Source: Clostridiales bacterium (GTDB taxonomy: Bacteria > Bacillota > Clostridia > Oscillospirales > Acutalibacteraceae). From it: DNA of 13,331 nucleotides. The DNA is taken from contig JAHZDE010000026.1 in assembly GCA_019422525.1 (NCBI GenBank), positions 1 through 13,331 of the forward strand, given 5' to 3'. A program made the translations under genes and the position numbers. The stretch's first letter is position 1. Each line of letters begins with the position of its first letter. Positions 1 to 7,515 of this stretch are shown here, in pieces. Under the pieces are notes generated by a model that saw only the letters and a list, made by a program, of their open reading frames with translations, was not told the origin of the DNA and did not search any database.

Positions 1-1
1 T

Positions 2-538
2 GAGATCGCCACACACGAGAACTTCCAGCGGCTGATGACGGATATTGAGATTTTCGTTGACCGGATCGCCGATATGCGGATTGCCCAAATGAATCTGGTG
101 CTGGAAGCTACCCGGCAGGAAGTGATCCGCAGTCATGCGCCGGGAGAAAATGACCTTTATGTCCGCACGCTGGAGCTGGGACAGGTGAAGGAGAGCGATT
201 TTTTCAGCCACACGATCCATGATGATCTGGACAGTATCGTCCAGGATATTCGTCAGGCCCATATTACCGACCGCACCACCGCTGATCCGCAGCCATCTTT
301 CACAGAGGTCAAAGAAAAATTTGACCGTGCCATGCAGCTGGGTAGCAATGAGGAACGGGTAATCCACGAATTCTGCGACCAAATGCAGATTCCCTTCGAC
401 AAAATTGCATCAGAGGATTTCTCGGCGTTTATGCGGATACTTAGCCTGTCTAAACTGCTGAAAAATCCCAACAATATGAGGGGAAAAGCCCGATCGCAGG
501 CGCACGGCGGAATGACAAAGAAGAAAAAGCGCAGATAG
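2..538 (+). CDS. 3' end of an unrecognised gene, incomplete at the left edge
   Basis: The reading frame is open from base 2 to a TAG at 536–538, so about 178 residues are visible. The first in-frame ATG is at 35, but no convincing ribosome binding site precedes it and the frame continues upstream, so I read this as the C-terminal part of a longer protein. The sequence is mainly helical and charged, without signal peptide or membrane segment, and ends in a very basic tail (KKKKRR) that would suit nucleic-acid contact. I do not recognise the family. A C-terminal region of a mobilization, replication or recombination protein of the element is possible from context only. It converges on the defence operon and shares a terminator with it. 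Confidence 0.6.
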   Translation, partial: EIATHENFQRLMTDIEIFVDRIADMRIAQMNLVLEATRQEVIRSHAPGENDLYVRTLELGQVKESDFFSHTIHDDLDSIVQDIRQAHITDRTTADPQPSFTEVKEKFDRAMQLGSNEERVIHEFCDQMQIPFDKIASEDFSAFMRILSLSKLLKNPNNMRGKARSQAHGGMTKKKKRR

Positions 539-541
539 CAG

Positions 542-578
542 AAAAGACCGTTGCCCTCTTGTGGGTAACGGTCTTTTT
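542..578. terminator. Bidirectional rho-independent terminator
   Basis: A 14-bp stem (542–555 pairing with 564–577, one G·T pair, core AAGACCGTT/AACGGTCTT) has an 8-nt loop and a T-run on the plus strand. On the minus strand it also ends in TTTTC. It lies 3 nt after the stop of the plus-strand gene and 44 nt beyond the stop of the TIR gene, so it can end transcription of both convergent units. A second small hairpin (CTGTTT/AAACAG, about 591–607) lies between it and the TIR stop. Confidence 0.85.
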
Positions 579-621
579 GGCAATATAATGCTGTTTACTG
601 CAAACAGTTAGCTAATATCGT

Positions 622-1443
622 TTATTGGGAAGAGCTGGTTTCTTCTTTTGCTTTAGCTTCAATCAATTGAATGAATTTATCTCTTGCTGATTCCCAAACA
701 TTAGGTGTAATTGGTGTCAACGCAAACATCTTTTCAATCTGTTCTTTGAAAGAATTCAATCGCATTTTATCGTTGGCTCTAAACCATACCGGCTGCTTGT
801 CCAACAACCCTTTAATTTTTCCACTATCGAAGTTTGGCATCAGAATTTCCTGATACTTTTTCTTCATAGCCCAAATAGCCCCAGCTTCATTGAGGCAAGC
901 GGGACTTTCAAAATATCTGTCCGTGTACCAAAGAACATAAAACACATGTTTATCTGTGTTAATCATGTCCCGAATTGTATCCAGATTTCTCTCCCCATTT
1001 TGGATATACCCTTCCGGGTGAGAGGTGCAGAAAATCACACTGTCAGGTAATTCTGTTGTTGGGCGTGGTATGCCAATGGCATGAAGGAGATCCACAAAGG
1101 CATCGACTTGATCTTTATCAGCTTCACGATGACTGATAAAGATTTTTTCATAGTCATCTTTGAATAGCGTATGCTTAATTTCTACCAACGCATTTTTGAT
1201 TGCCAATACTTCGCTTTTGTTGACCGTATATACACTGCTGTTAAAGAAGAATGTACATAAAATTGCATAAGGGGCATAGCTTTTATCGTTAATTTTATTT
1301 TGTTTGCAAAAGGAGTCCACTTTAAACTTATATGACAAATAGAGATCGTTGTTAGGGCGAATATCCCCACGCTCCTGAATGTAGAACAGCATCTGGTCGC
1401 ACAGAGCAATCAACTCATTGATTTCTTTTAGCTTTGGATTCAT
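622..1443 (-). CDS. TIR-domain protein, last gene of the defence operon
   Basis: This 273-residue cytoplasmic protein has a C-terminal TIR domain at about residues 99–235. It begins with the box-1-like KIFISHREADKD, and SPACLNEAGAIW around residues 180–191 places the presumed catalytic glutamate at E186 in the usual S-x-x-C-x-x-E arrangement. Bacterial TIR domains of this kind usually cleave NAD+ or make cyclic ADP-ribose signals; activity here is inferred. Residues 1–98 are helical and match no domain I know, so they could be the sensing or docking part. The ATG at 1443 lies 18 nt after the stop of the large restriction gene with only a weak GA-rich Shine-Dalgarno, which suggests translational coupling. 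The gene is AT-rich, like the adjoining 3' third of the large gene. No ThsA-like partner is present, so this is not a standard Thoeris locus. Confidence 0.85.
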   Translation of the reverse strand: MNPKLKEINELIALCDQMLFYIQERGDIRPNNDLYLSYKFKVDSFCKQNKINDKSYAPYAILCTFFFNSSVYTVNKSEVLAIKNALVEIKHTLFKDDYEKIFISHREADKDQVDAFVDLLHAIGIPRPTTELPDSVIFCTSHPEGYIQNGERNLDTIRDMINTDKHVFYVLWYTDRYFESPACLNEAGAIWAMKKKYQEILMPNFDSGKIKGLLDKQPVWFRANDKMRLNSFKEQIEKMFALTPITPNVWESARDKFIQLIEAKAKEETSSSQ

Positions 1444-1461
1444 CAGGGTATCTCTCTTTCT

Positions 1462-4400
1462 TTATTCCATCGGTTTAATCATAGACTCGATGAAGGCAAT
1501 TTCTTCTTTCGACAAGGCATACTTCTCATACAACTCGGTATCTGTCCAAGGTTTGGAAAAGTCCTGCATCGGAACAAAACGGTACGTTTTGCTCGGTGCA
1601 TGCTGAGAAATCTTTATTGACAAAACAAGGGATCGGAAAAATTTGCTTTTCAGGTAAACAATGAAATTTTTAGCTTCTTCTTCACTGTTAAAAGAAGCAT
1701 ACAAATATGATTGTGAACAAATGGAATTAGCGCCACCGAACTCTGGAATACCCAGTATTTGGTGCGGAAAAGTTTCTCCGGCCCCATATGCTTCAGGAAT
1801 AAACACTTTTATTGCGTCAATATCTCCGCTATTTTTAGTGATTTTCGTTCTGTCAACATATCCTATTTTTCTTTCAGAGCTTTCTATATAAAACAGCCTC
1901 GTATTATGCTCATCGCTTTTCTCATCGTACAAGTCGATAGGATTTTTCTTACTGCCTTTTGGATTGGTTGGAATTCCAAACGGTGTATCACCGGAAATAA
2001 TCTCGCTAACGGTTCTGGGGTTGTGCGCCATTACCTTCTTCACAATATTAGCAAGCATCGGCTCACGAATCAAAACATCAAAATCATTAAGATTTCGCAT
2101 AATTGTTGTAGGTGTCCCATTTTTTACGAGCGTATACTCACACTCACCAGAATACCCTTCTTGGGACAAGAAATAGCAAAGGCCACCCTTGATTTCCACA
2201 GAAGGGAATATATCATGAGAATCAGAAAAGACAAACATTTTGCTGATTCCTCCATCAGCAAGCATGTCATGTCGGAATTCAGCTAAAAGATTCTCCCGTC
2301 CACCAGAAAACCACCTTGAAGGAATGATCAAAGAAGTATAGTCAGCCTGTAGCTTCTGTGCAGACGAAACAAAATATTGATAAATTGGTGCATCATTTGT
2401 ACCGCCAGAACCACCGGAAAGCTGATACGGCGGATTACCTACTACGGCATCAAATTTCATAGCGTTCACCCCTTCCTTCTTCCAATAGCTGGGCTTCAGA
2501 ACCCGGTCAACAAACTGCCGGGGCTTATTCTTCATCATATTGATCAGGTCATCAAAATAATGGGCGTTCACCGGAATATCCCGATATCCAGCCAGTGTGC
2601 GCCGGGTGATCTGCTTGGCCATAGGCGTTTTGCAAATCACAAACACATTTTCCTGCACGGCTGCATCCCAAAGCTGCTGCAATTTAGCATCATCCAGTTC
2701 TTCTTCGGAACAGGCAGCGCACCGGCTGCGGAAAATGCTGTAGGTCACATACAAGGGATACAAACCGGTTTTGGAGTTGATCTCCAGCACACGGGCACCA
2801 GCGTTTGCAAAGGTATCCGCTGTCACTTTGCCACGATCCACAAAGCGGGGTTCATCTACCATCTGCTCGTGCGCTTCGTCGTAGAAGTCATAGCCGCCCA
2901 GGCAATCGCTCATGTGCATATTCACTACCCGCCATGGGGTCAGAACGGTTTCTTTGTCCGGGTTTTTGAAGCAGGCAAACAGCTGTGCAATTTTCTTGAC
3001 CCGCTCCGTGGGGGAAAGCTCATCGGCGCTGAGAACCGTGGTGCGAATCCGGCGACCGGCGGCTACAAAGATTTCCGGATCATAGTATTTGATAAAACTT
3101 TTGAACATCTCTTTGGTGACACCGGAAGGCATAAATTCCTCCCAGGAGGAATCGTCCACGATGTCCACCAGCTTTTCCATGGTGATATCTTCGTCAATGG
3201 GAATGTCCGCACCATAAATCAGCAGCGGCATACGGATGGAAATACCTCGCAGAATGGAAATCGCATTATTTTTGAGCTTCTGCTTTTCCTTCATCTCCTG
3301 CAAACGCTTTTCTTCATCCGGTGTGCGCTCCCGCTTGGGCTTTTTCTCAATCCGCCCCAGTTCTTCGTATTCTTCATCCGTAAAGCCCTGGGCGTTGATG
3401 TCGATCTCCTTGGCCTTGGGAGCCGCTTTGGATGTGCCGACAATCTTCTTTAGGTTATTGAACTTCTCGATATCAAGTTCTTCCAGGCGCAGTAACTCAT
3501 CGTTATATAGATTGGTGTCATCAAAACCGTTCTGTACGGCCCGTTCCGCATAGGCCCGCTTCAGCTGCTGGAGCAGGCGATTGGTGTCATAGGCTTTCAT
3601 CACCGTGCCATCCACCGCAATCACCGGACAATAGTTCAAAAACTCTCCCATGATTCGACGGTCAGATTCATTCGCCTTGCCCGCTTTGGTGGATAGGGCC
3701 GCAGATTCCGCTACCATTTTCAAGGTGCGGTCGGGGGCAAAGTCAAACACATAACAGCAGCGTTTAATTTTGCCGTCCTTGTTGCAGGGCGACTGTACCC
3801 GGAAGATGGTTTGCAGATAGTTAGCGGCAGAAGTGGAGAACGATCCGGCCAGCATAAACACAGCCGTCCACTCCGGCACTGTGACGCCGGTGGTCAGCTT
3901 GCCGCAGGAAAGGGTGATGGTGTAGCCGTCGTTTCCGGCGCCGTTGATAGCCTGCCGCACCTTCTGGAGCGCATCTTCAGAGCGTTCCTCTTCATCGCCG
4001 TCACCCGCCACATTGACAATATCAAATGCACCGCAGCCAAAGACCGGATGCTTCTTCATCAGCTTGCTCAGGGCCTTAGCCTCTCTGACGCCGGGAACCA
4101 TCCAGAGGGCATGGCGGAACAGGTTGCGGTATTCCTCATTGGCATAAGGATAGTGGCTGTCCGGGTCGTCTTTTGTAATCAGGTTCAAAAAGCTCCAAAC
4201 ATCGCTTTCATGGACAAAATCGCCCACATGTGCAGTAGCGGGCATAGCCTTATGGTCGTGCTTAATGTCCCCAGTCCAGACACGGAAAAACTCCCGGAAA
4301 TTGAACGCCTTGTCCTCCAGCTCCACATAGCTTTTATCGGTGAGGATTTTACCCAAGTCGTAGGTGTAGATTTTCAGCTCCGGCAGCTCGTCGTAGGGGT

Positions 4401-5475
4401 TGGAATCGCCAAAGTGCAGCTCGTCCCATTCCGCTTTGCACTGCTGCTCCATCACATAGTCCCAGGTATAGATGTTGTCGTCAAATTCTTTGAGGATATT
4501 GAACGGCGTACCGGACAGGGCAAGGAACTTGGTATCGTAGCCATTTCCTTCCTTGACCAGATTTTTGATGACTTCATCGCCCAGGGCGGTGGTGGTTCCT
4601 TCATGTGCCTCATCTACAATGACCAGATCCCAGTCCAGTGAGAACACTGCATCGTTCTTATCGAATTTGCCTCCAACGGTGGAAGAACCACGCAGATCCT
4701 GAATGGATGCAAAATAGACGAATTTTTTGCCGCTGTTCAGCAGATCTTCGATGGCAGCCCCGTGGCCCTTGGAGCCGTAGGTGTAGTCATCAGTATCATA
4801 AAAAATCTTCTGAAAATCCTCATACCAGCCGTCGTCTACCACAGGGCGGTGAGTAACAATAATGGTCTTGGCAAAGCCAGACTTCTTAACCACCTGAAGG
4901 GCAGAAAGGGTTTTGCCGAAACGCATCTTTGCGTTCCAGAGCATTCGGCTTCCAGTTTTGAACTGCTTCAGCGTTTTCTCGATGGCTTCTTCCTGCTCCG
5001 GGCGGAACACGATGGGAGTAAACCCTGTACCTGCCCCCATGCCGGACAGGTTAGGCTGGCACTTCTTCACAGCTTCGATAGCCTTCTGGACGGTGGCCAG
5101 ATCCACCTCGAACCATTCTCTGCTGGTAGAGTTTTTCAGCTTTTTCTTGGGAATGCCGGAGTTCTCCAGCACCCGGTGTACATCATGGTCCCGGAAAGCT
5201 TTCAACACCTGCTGTCCATCCTTGCCTCTAACAAGACGGACAGCCAACTCGGTATGTAGCAGCTGGGCAGAAATACCCGCTGTGTTCGTGTACTGCTTAA
5301 TCCGGCTCAGCGCCGCCTGATTCAGCGCCTTACAGTTGGGGAACAGGGCATCAATGGAAGCGTCTGACTGAATCGTGGTATCACCAATTTTCAAAAGCCC
5401 TTTATGAGCCTCGTCATTGATGGCAAAAACATAAATCAATTTGTACTCAAAAGCAGTTCCAAATACGGTTTCCAT
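1462..5475 (-). CDS. Single-chain restriction-modification enzyme: GIY-YIG-like nuclease, DEAH helicase, NPPY adenine methylase, specificity region
   Basis: A 1337-residue multidomain protein. Residues ~10–140 resemble the T5orf172/GIY-YIG nuclease fold: IYVF and KIG around 14–31, E76, histidines at 97 and 100, and REWF at 119–122. An SF2 helicase/translocase follows: Walker A NAKMRFGKT (181–189), VDEAH (287–291), SGTP (321–324), motif V-like GKLTTGVTVP (525–534) and Q-x-I-F-R ending at R559. A charged coupling region leads to an adenine-N6 methylase with a degenerate motif I (VLEINSKTG, 896–904) and catalytic NPPY at 1014–1017. The C-terminal ~320 residues look like an Eco57I/TaqI-type target recognition region. 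Domain order matches Type ISP enzymes such as LlaGI, which use an Mrr-type nuclease instead. I chose the ATG at 5475 because AAGGGGGA lies 6–7 nt upstream and it overlaps the preceding TAA by one base; a longer frame starting at 5544 would overlap the upstream gene by 70 nt. Base composition drops abruptly near 2440. Confidence 0.88.
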   Translation of the reverse strand: METVFGTAFEYKLIYVFAINDEAHKGLLKIGDTTIQSDASIDALFPNCKALNQAALSRIKQYTNTAGISAQLLHTELAVRLVRGKDGQQVLKAFRDHDVHRVLENSGIPKKKLKNSTSREWFEVDLATVQKAIEAVKKCQPNLSGMGAGTGFTPIVFRPEQEEAIEKTLKQFKTGSRMLWNAKMRFGKTLSALQVVKKSGFAKTIIVTHRPVVDDGWYEDFQKIFYDTDDYTYGSKGHGAAIEDLLNSGKKFVYFASIQDLRGSSTVGGKFDKNDAVFSLDWDLVIVDEAHEGTTTALGDEVIKNLVKEGNGYDTKFLALSGTPFNILKEFDDNIYTWDYVMEQQCKAEWDELHFGDSNPYDELPELKIYTYDLGKILTDKSYVELEDKAFNFREFFRVWTGDIKHDHKAMPATAHVGDFVHESDVWSFLNLITKDDPDSHYPYANEEYRNLFRHALWMVPGVREAKALSKLMKKHPVFGCGAFDIVNVAGDGDEEERSEDALQKVRQAINGAGNDGYTITLSCGKLTTGVTVPEWTAVFMLAGSFSTSAANYLQTIFRVQSPCNKDGKIKRCCYVFDFAPDRTLKMVAESAALSTKAGKANESDRRIMGEFLNYCPVIAVDGTVMKAYDTNRLLQQLKRAYAERAVQNGFDDTNLYNDELLRLEELDIEKFNNLKKIVGTSKAAPKAKEIDINAQGFTDEEYEELGRIEKKPKRERTPDEEKRLQEMKEKQKLKNNAISILRGISIRMPLLIYGADIPIDEDITMEKLVDIVDDSSWEEFMPSGVTKEMFKSFIKYYDPEIFVAAGRRIRTTVLSADELSPTERVKKIAQLFACFKNPDKETVLTPWRVVNMHMSDCLGGYDFYDEAHEQMVDEPRFVDRGKVTADTFANAGARVLEINSKTGLYPLYVTYSIFRSRCAACSEEELDDAKLQQLWDAAVQENVFVICKTPMAKQITRRTLAGYRDIPVNAHYFDDLINMMKNKPRQFVDRVLKPSYWKKEGVNAMKFDAVVGNPPYQLSGGSGGTNDAPIYQYFVSSAQKLQADYTSLIIPSRWFSGGRENLLAEFRHDMLADGGISKMFVFSDSHDIFPSVEIKGGLCYFLSQEGYSGECEYTLVKNGTPTTIMRNLNDFDVLIREPMLANIVKKVMAHNPRTVSEIISGDTPFGIPTNPKGSKKNPIDLYDEKSDEHNTRLFYIESSERKIGYVDRTKITKNSGDIDAIKVFIPEAYGAGETFPHQILGIPEFGGANSICSQSYLYASFNSEEEAKNFIVYLKSKFFRSLVLSIKISQHAPSKTYRFVPMQDFSKPWTDTELYEKYALSKEEIAFIESMIKPME

Positions 5476-6434
5476 TATCGTTCCCCCTTCACCAAAGAGT
5501 AGTATTCCACGATCACTTTGGATCGCCAATCTTTGATTTTGCACCGTGACTGTGCAGGCTTTTGCACAATCAGTGTTTCTGTTTCTATAAAGTCAAACAG
5601 AGAAAGTTGGTTCATCTCTTCCTGAATATCGCAGAGCGGAGGCCCGTAGGTGAGTCCATCCATCTGCCACAGATTCCATGAAATAATGGTGGCAACCTTT
5701 TTCAGCTCATCGAGCGTAGGAGTACGCTTCAGTGCATATCGCATATAATCAATAAAAGTATACAGCAGATTTTCTCGTGCAAGCAATAAGTTGTCACCTT
5801 GGAACTCAAAACCGTACACACTTTCATACGCTCGATATGCCCATTTCAGCCATTCGCTTTCATCGGAGGCATTTTCGGTCACAACACGCAGTTTGCGATC
5901 CAGTAAGCCGATCCGGGAGAAAAGTTCAATGGGATCGCCAGTTACTGTATCATAGCGACTTACCAGATAAGGGGCCTCACCGCAGGAAACCTCAATTCTC
6001 CGTGCATCCACATAATGCTTCCAAGTGTGCTGCTTATCCTCAGAAAACACGACCCGTTCCGTTGCCGTCCAGGTGCTGTCTTGCGGGATGTTAAAAACAT
6101 TAGGCCGACCAAACCAATGCTCGTCCACCAAGTTATTTTGAGCATTGCAGATCCAGGAAGGGGTAAACACTTCCGCTTTATCTCTGGTGCGGCTGTTTTT
6201 TTGCTCATGTGCCTTTGCTACACGAGGTTGAATCAGCTTAGAATGAACGCCAGTAATCAGGCTTGCGTAGATTTGCTCTGTCGCTGCATAAAGCTCCCCA
6301 TGGGAGATATAGTCACTGGTTGCCCAGATAATGTTCTCATTTGTCGTCCTGTCTTTTAGAAGGATATCAAGCAGTTCACGGCTGTATTGAGCAATATCTT
6401 CTTCGATCACATCCAGTTTTTCTTCAAATTGCAT
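5475..6434 (-). CDS. Methylase-like partner subunit of the restriction-modification system ('subunit M' type)
   Basis: A 319-residue protein of the family usually labelled restriction endonuclease subunit M, next to a helicase-methylase fusion. Visible pieces of an adenine methylase fold are EVFTPSWI (88–95, like the F-x-x-P start of such enzymes), EVSCGEAPYL (148–157, in the place of SAM-binding motif I) and GFEFQGDNLLLARENLL (208–224, like the G-x-E-x-D...AR-x-NL segment). No NPPY/DPPY catalytic motif is present; ISWNLWQMDG (251–260) sits about where it would fall. It may be a non-catalytic partner that completes or stabilises SAM binding in the large enzyme, or contributes to recognition. 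The ATG at 6434 has GGAGG 8 nt upstream; an ATG at 6455 would place that site inside the gene. The stop overlaps the next start by one base (TAATG), so the two proteins are probably made in balanced amounts. Confidence 0.75.
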   Translation of the reverse strand: MQFEEKLDVIEEDIAQYSRELLDILLKDRTTNENIIWATSDYISHGELYAATEQIYASLITGVHSKLIQPRVAKAHEQKNSRTRDKAEVFTPSWICNAQNNLVDEHWFGRPNVFNIPQDSTWTATERVVFSEDKQHTWKHYVDARRIEVSCGEAPYLVSRYDTVTGDPIELFSRIGLLDRKLRVVTENASDESEWLKWAYRAYESVYGFEFQGDNLLLARENLLYTFIDYMRYALKRTPTLDELKKVATIISWNLWQMDGLTYGPPLCDIQEEMNQLSLFDFIETETLIVQKPAQSRCKIKDWRSKVIVEYYSLVKGER

Positions 6435-6464
6435 GATACGCCTCCTCTCTCTCATTATGGCAAC

Positions 6465-6677
6465 TCATTGTTGGGACTCCGGGATAAACTCAAGAATATC
6501 ATCTACACCGCAGTCCAGAGCAATACAGATTTTCTCAATGGTCTGCATGGCAATATATTCATCCCGCTTCAGACGGGTAATAATGTTCAAACTGATTCCT
6601 GCTTGTTTAGCCAACTGATTATTGGTCATTTTCCGGTCGATCATCATCTTAAATAGCTTATTATACTGAACTGCCAT
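6465..6677 (-). CDS. Small Xre/Cro-type HTH regulator, probable autorepressor of the defence operon
   Basis: A 70-residue protein that is almost entirely one Cro/CI-type DNA-binding domain. The helix-turn-helix is at about residues 18–38 (MTNNQLAKQAGIS, then NIITRLKRDE), followed by MQTIEKICIALDCGVDDILEF, the usual final helices of this family. The ATG at 6677 has GGAGG exactly 6 nt upstream; earlier in-frame ATGs up to 6728 lie inside the promoter. It is first in the operon, 30 nt ahead of the partner-subunit gene. The promoter contains a perfect inverted repeat in its spacer, so autorepression is likely. It could also act as a control protein delaying nuclease expression relative to methylation, but both activities sit in one chain here, which limits that idea. 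Confidence 0.88.
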   Translation of the reverse strand: MAVQYNKLFKMMIDRKMTNNQLAKQAGISLNIITRLKRDEYIAMQTIEKICIALDCGVDDILEFIPESQQ

Positions 6678-6718
6678 AAGCATCCTCCGGTCTTTTACTG
6701 GCTTATAGGTGTCTATTA

Positions 6719-6747
6719 AGTATATCACGAACTCGTGATAATCTCAA
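6719..6747 (-). promoter_or_regulatory. Sigma-A type promoter of the defence operon
   Basis: On the minus strand the -35 box TTGAGA (6747–6742) and -10 box TATACT (6724–6719) each differ from consensus by one base and are separated by exactly 17 bp. Transcription would begin near 6712 and give a leader of about 35 nt before the regulator start at 6677. No other good promoter was seen inside the operon, so this one probably drives all four genes. Confidence 0.8.
6723..6740. promoter_or_regulatory. Operator: perfect 8-bp inverted repeat inside the promoter spacer
   Basis: TATCACGA (6723–6730) and TCGTGATA (6733–6740) are exact reverse complements separated by AC. The repeat fills the 17-bp spacer and overlaps the first two bases of the -10 box, so a bound dimer would exclude RNA polymerase. 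Arm length and near-zero spacing suit a small Xre/Cro dimer, and the gene immediately downstream encodes one. Confidence 0.75.
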
Positions 6748-6769
6748 CGAAACTTTGATTAACAAGATA

Positions 6770-6800
6770 GAGCCGTCCCCCTATGTTAAAAGAACGGCTC
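6770..6800 (-). terminator. Possible terminator after the TnpV/DUF6809 pair
   Basis: A 7-bp stem (GAGCCGT 6770–6776, ACGGCTC 6794–6800) with a 17-nt loop lies about 40 nt beyond the DUF6809 stop and just upstream of the defence promoter. The sequence after it on the minus strand (TATCTTGTT) is only moderately T-rich, so termination may be weak. It would insulate the defence promoter from read-through. Confidence 0.4.
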
Positions 6801-6836
6801 CTTGATTTTCTTATTGGTTTACACATCAAGCTGTTT

Positions 6837-7121
6837 TCAATAATTGTCCTTGTCGTTTTCCAAAAGCGCATAGACTTCTTTCATCAGCATTAACCCCAAA
6901 GAAAATCCGTACTGAAAGTGTGCTTCCAACTCCATACAGTGAACATCAATCACATGCGTGTGAAACTGGTTGACCAGCTCCATCTGCTCTTTAGAGAGCT
7001 TTTCCTCTAACTCGATAAGCAGCTCTCCGGTGTGCCTATGTAGCTTGCGGTATTCTTTTTCATGAGGAACTACCTGTTCTGCGGGATAGATATTACCACA
7101 ATATAAGTCATCTAACACCAT
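6837..7121 (-). CDS. DUF6809-like small protein
   Basis: A 94-residue soluble protein. The opening VLDDLYCGNIYPAE, a central EYRKLHRHTGELLIELEEKL segment and a final YGFSLGLMLMKEV match the small DUF6809 family common on Clostridia mobile elements. Its function is unknown; the sequence is almost all helical, with no membrane segment or catalytic motif. The ATG at 7121 is preceded by AGGAGG with 9 nt spacing and starts one nucleotide after the TGA of the upstream tnpV frame, so the two genes are co-translated. An upstream in-frame ATG at 7142 would place the ribosome site inside the gene and overlap tnpV. Confidence 0.7.
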   Translation of the reverse strand: MVLDDLYCGNIYPAEQVVPHEKEYRKLHRHTGELLIELEEKLSKEQMELVNQFHTHVIDVHCMELEAHFQYGFSLGLMLMKEVYALLENDKDNY

Positions 7122-7122
7122 C

Positions 7123-7515
7123 TCACAGCACCTCCTTTGCATCGTAGATTAGTTCGTGACGGACAATTTCCTCCGCACGGTTTCGGATGCTGTTCATAGC
7201 TCCAACCCACGCCAGCTGGTCATGGGCTTTCAATTCCTCCGTAATCCCCTCGGTTTTTTTCATCTGGGCAATGATACAATTCAGCCGGTTTTGTGCCTGC
7301 TCGTTCAGATCAGCCAAGTATGTCCAGAGTTTGCCGGTCAAGAGCAGATCATTATACCGGACTGAATGGCACTGCTCCAGATAGGCTTTGTGCATACGAC
7401 CCCAAATCCCAATGGGGCGGTTTTCCTCCGGCAGCTGTAAGTCGGGGATATAATAGTCACCGACAAGCGTATAGCCGATGCCGTTTTGACAGATTTTCCT
7501 CGGTAAGTGTTCCAT
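7123..7515 (-). CDS. tnpV: TnpV transposon-encoded protein
   Basis: A 130-residue protein with the hallmarks of the TnpV family: YTLVGDYYIPDLQLPEE (15–31), RPIGIWGRMHKAYLE (33–47), LLLTGKLWTYLADL (57–70) and a C-terminal AWVGAMNSIRNRAEEIV (102–118). TnpV was named from Tn4451-type elements mobilised by large serine recombinases; its role is not settled, though small excision-type or DNA-binding functions have been suggested. The ATG at 7515 has AGGAGG 6 nt upstream. The frame stays open further upstream to about 7610, but those codons do not look like TnpV and probably belong to a remnant at the junction with the coupling-protein gene. No transposase or recombinase gene is in the window to pair with it. 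Confidence 0.85.
   Translation of the reverse strand: MEHLPRKICQNGIGYTLVGDYYIPDLQLPEENRPIGIWGRMHKAYLEQCHSVRYNDLLLTGKLWTYLADLNEQAQNRLNCIIAQMKKTEGITEELKAHDQLAWVGAMNSIRNRAEEIVRHELIYDAKEVL

Noticed and set aside
3811..4641. Long plus-strand reading frame opposite the helicase region
   Set aside because: It is antisense to a well-supported gene with clear motifs, lacks a ribosome binding site and reads as low-coherence His/Val-rich sequence; it is a by-product of the G+C-rich coding strand. The same holds for 2377–3453.
622..6434. Thoeris, BREX, Type I (HsdRMS) or Druantia assignment for the defence operon
   Set aside because: There is no ThsA, no BrxC/PglZ, no separate HsdR/HsdS genes and no Druantia-type gene set. 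Nuclease, helicase, methylase and recognition parts are in one chain, closest to Type ISP.
6801..6830. CTTGAT...ATCAAG inverted repeat as an element end
   Set aside because: Six-base arms 18 nt apart with no matching copy at another candidate boundary; too weak to call.
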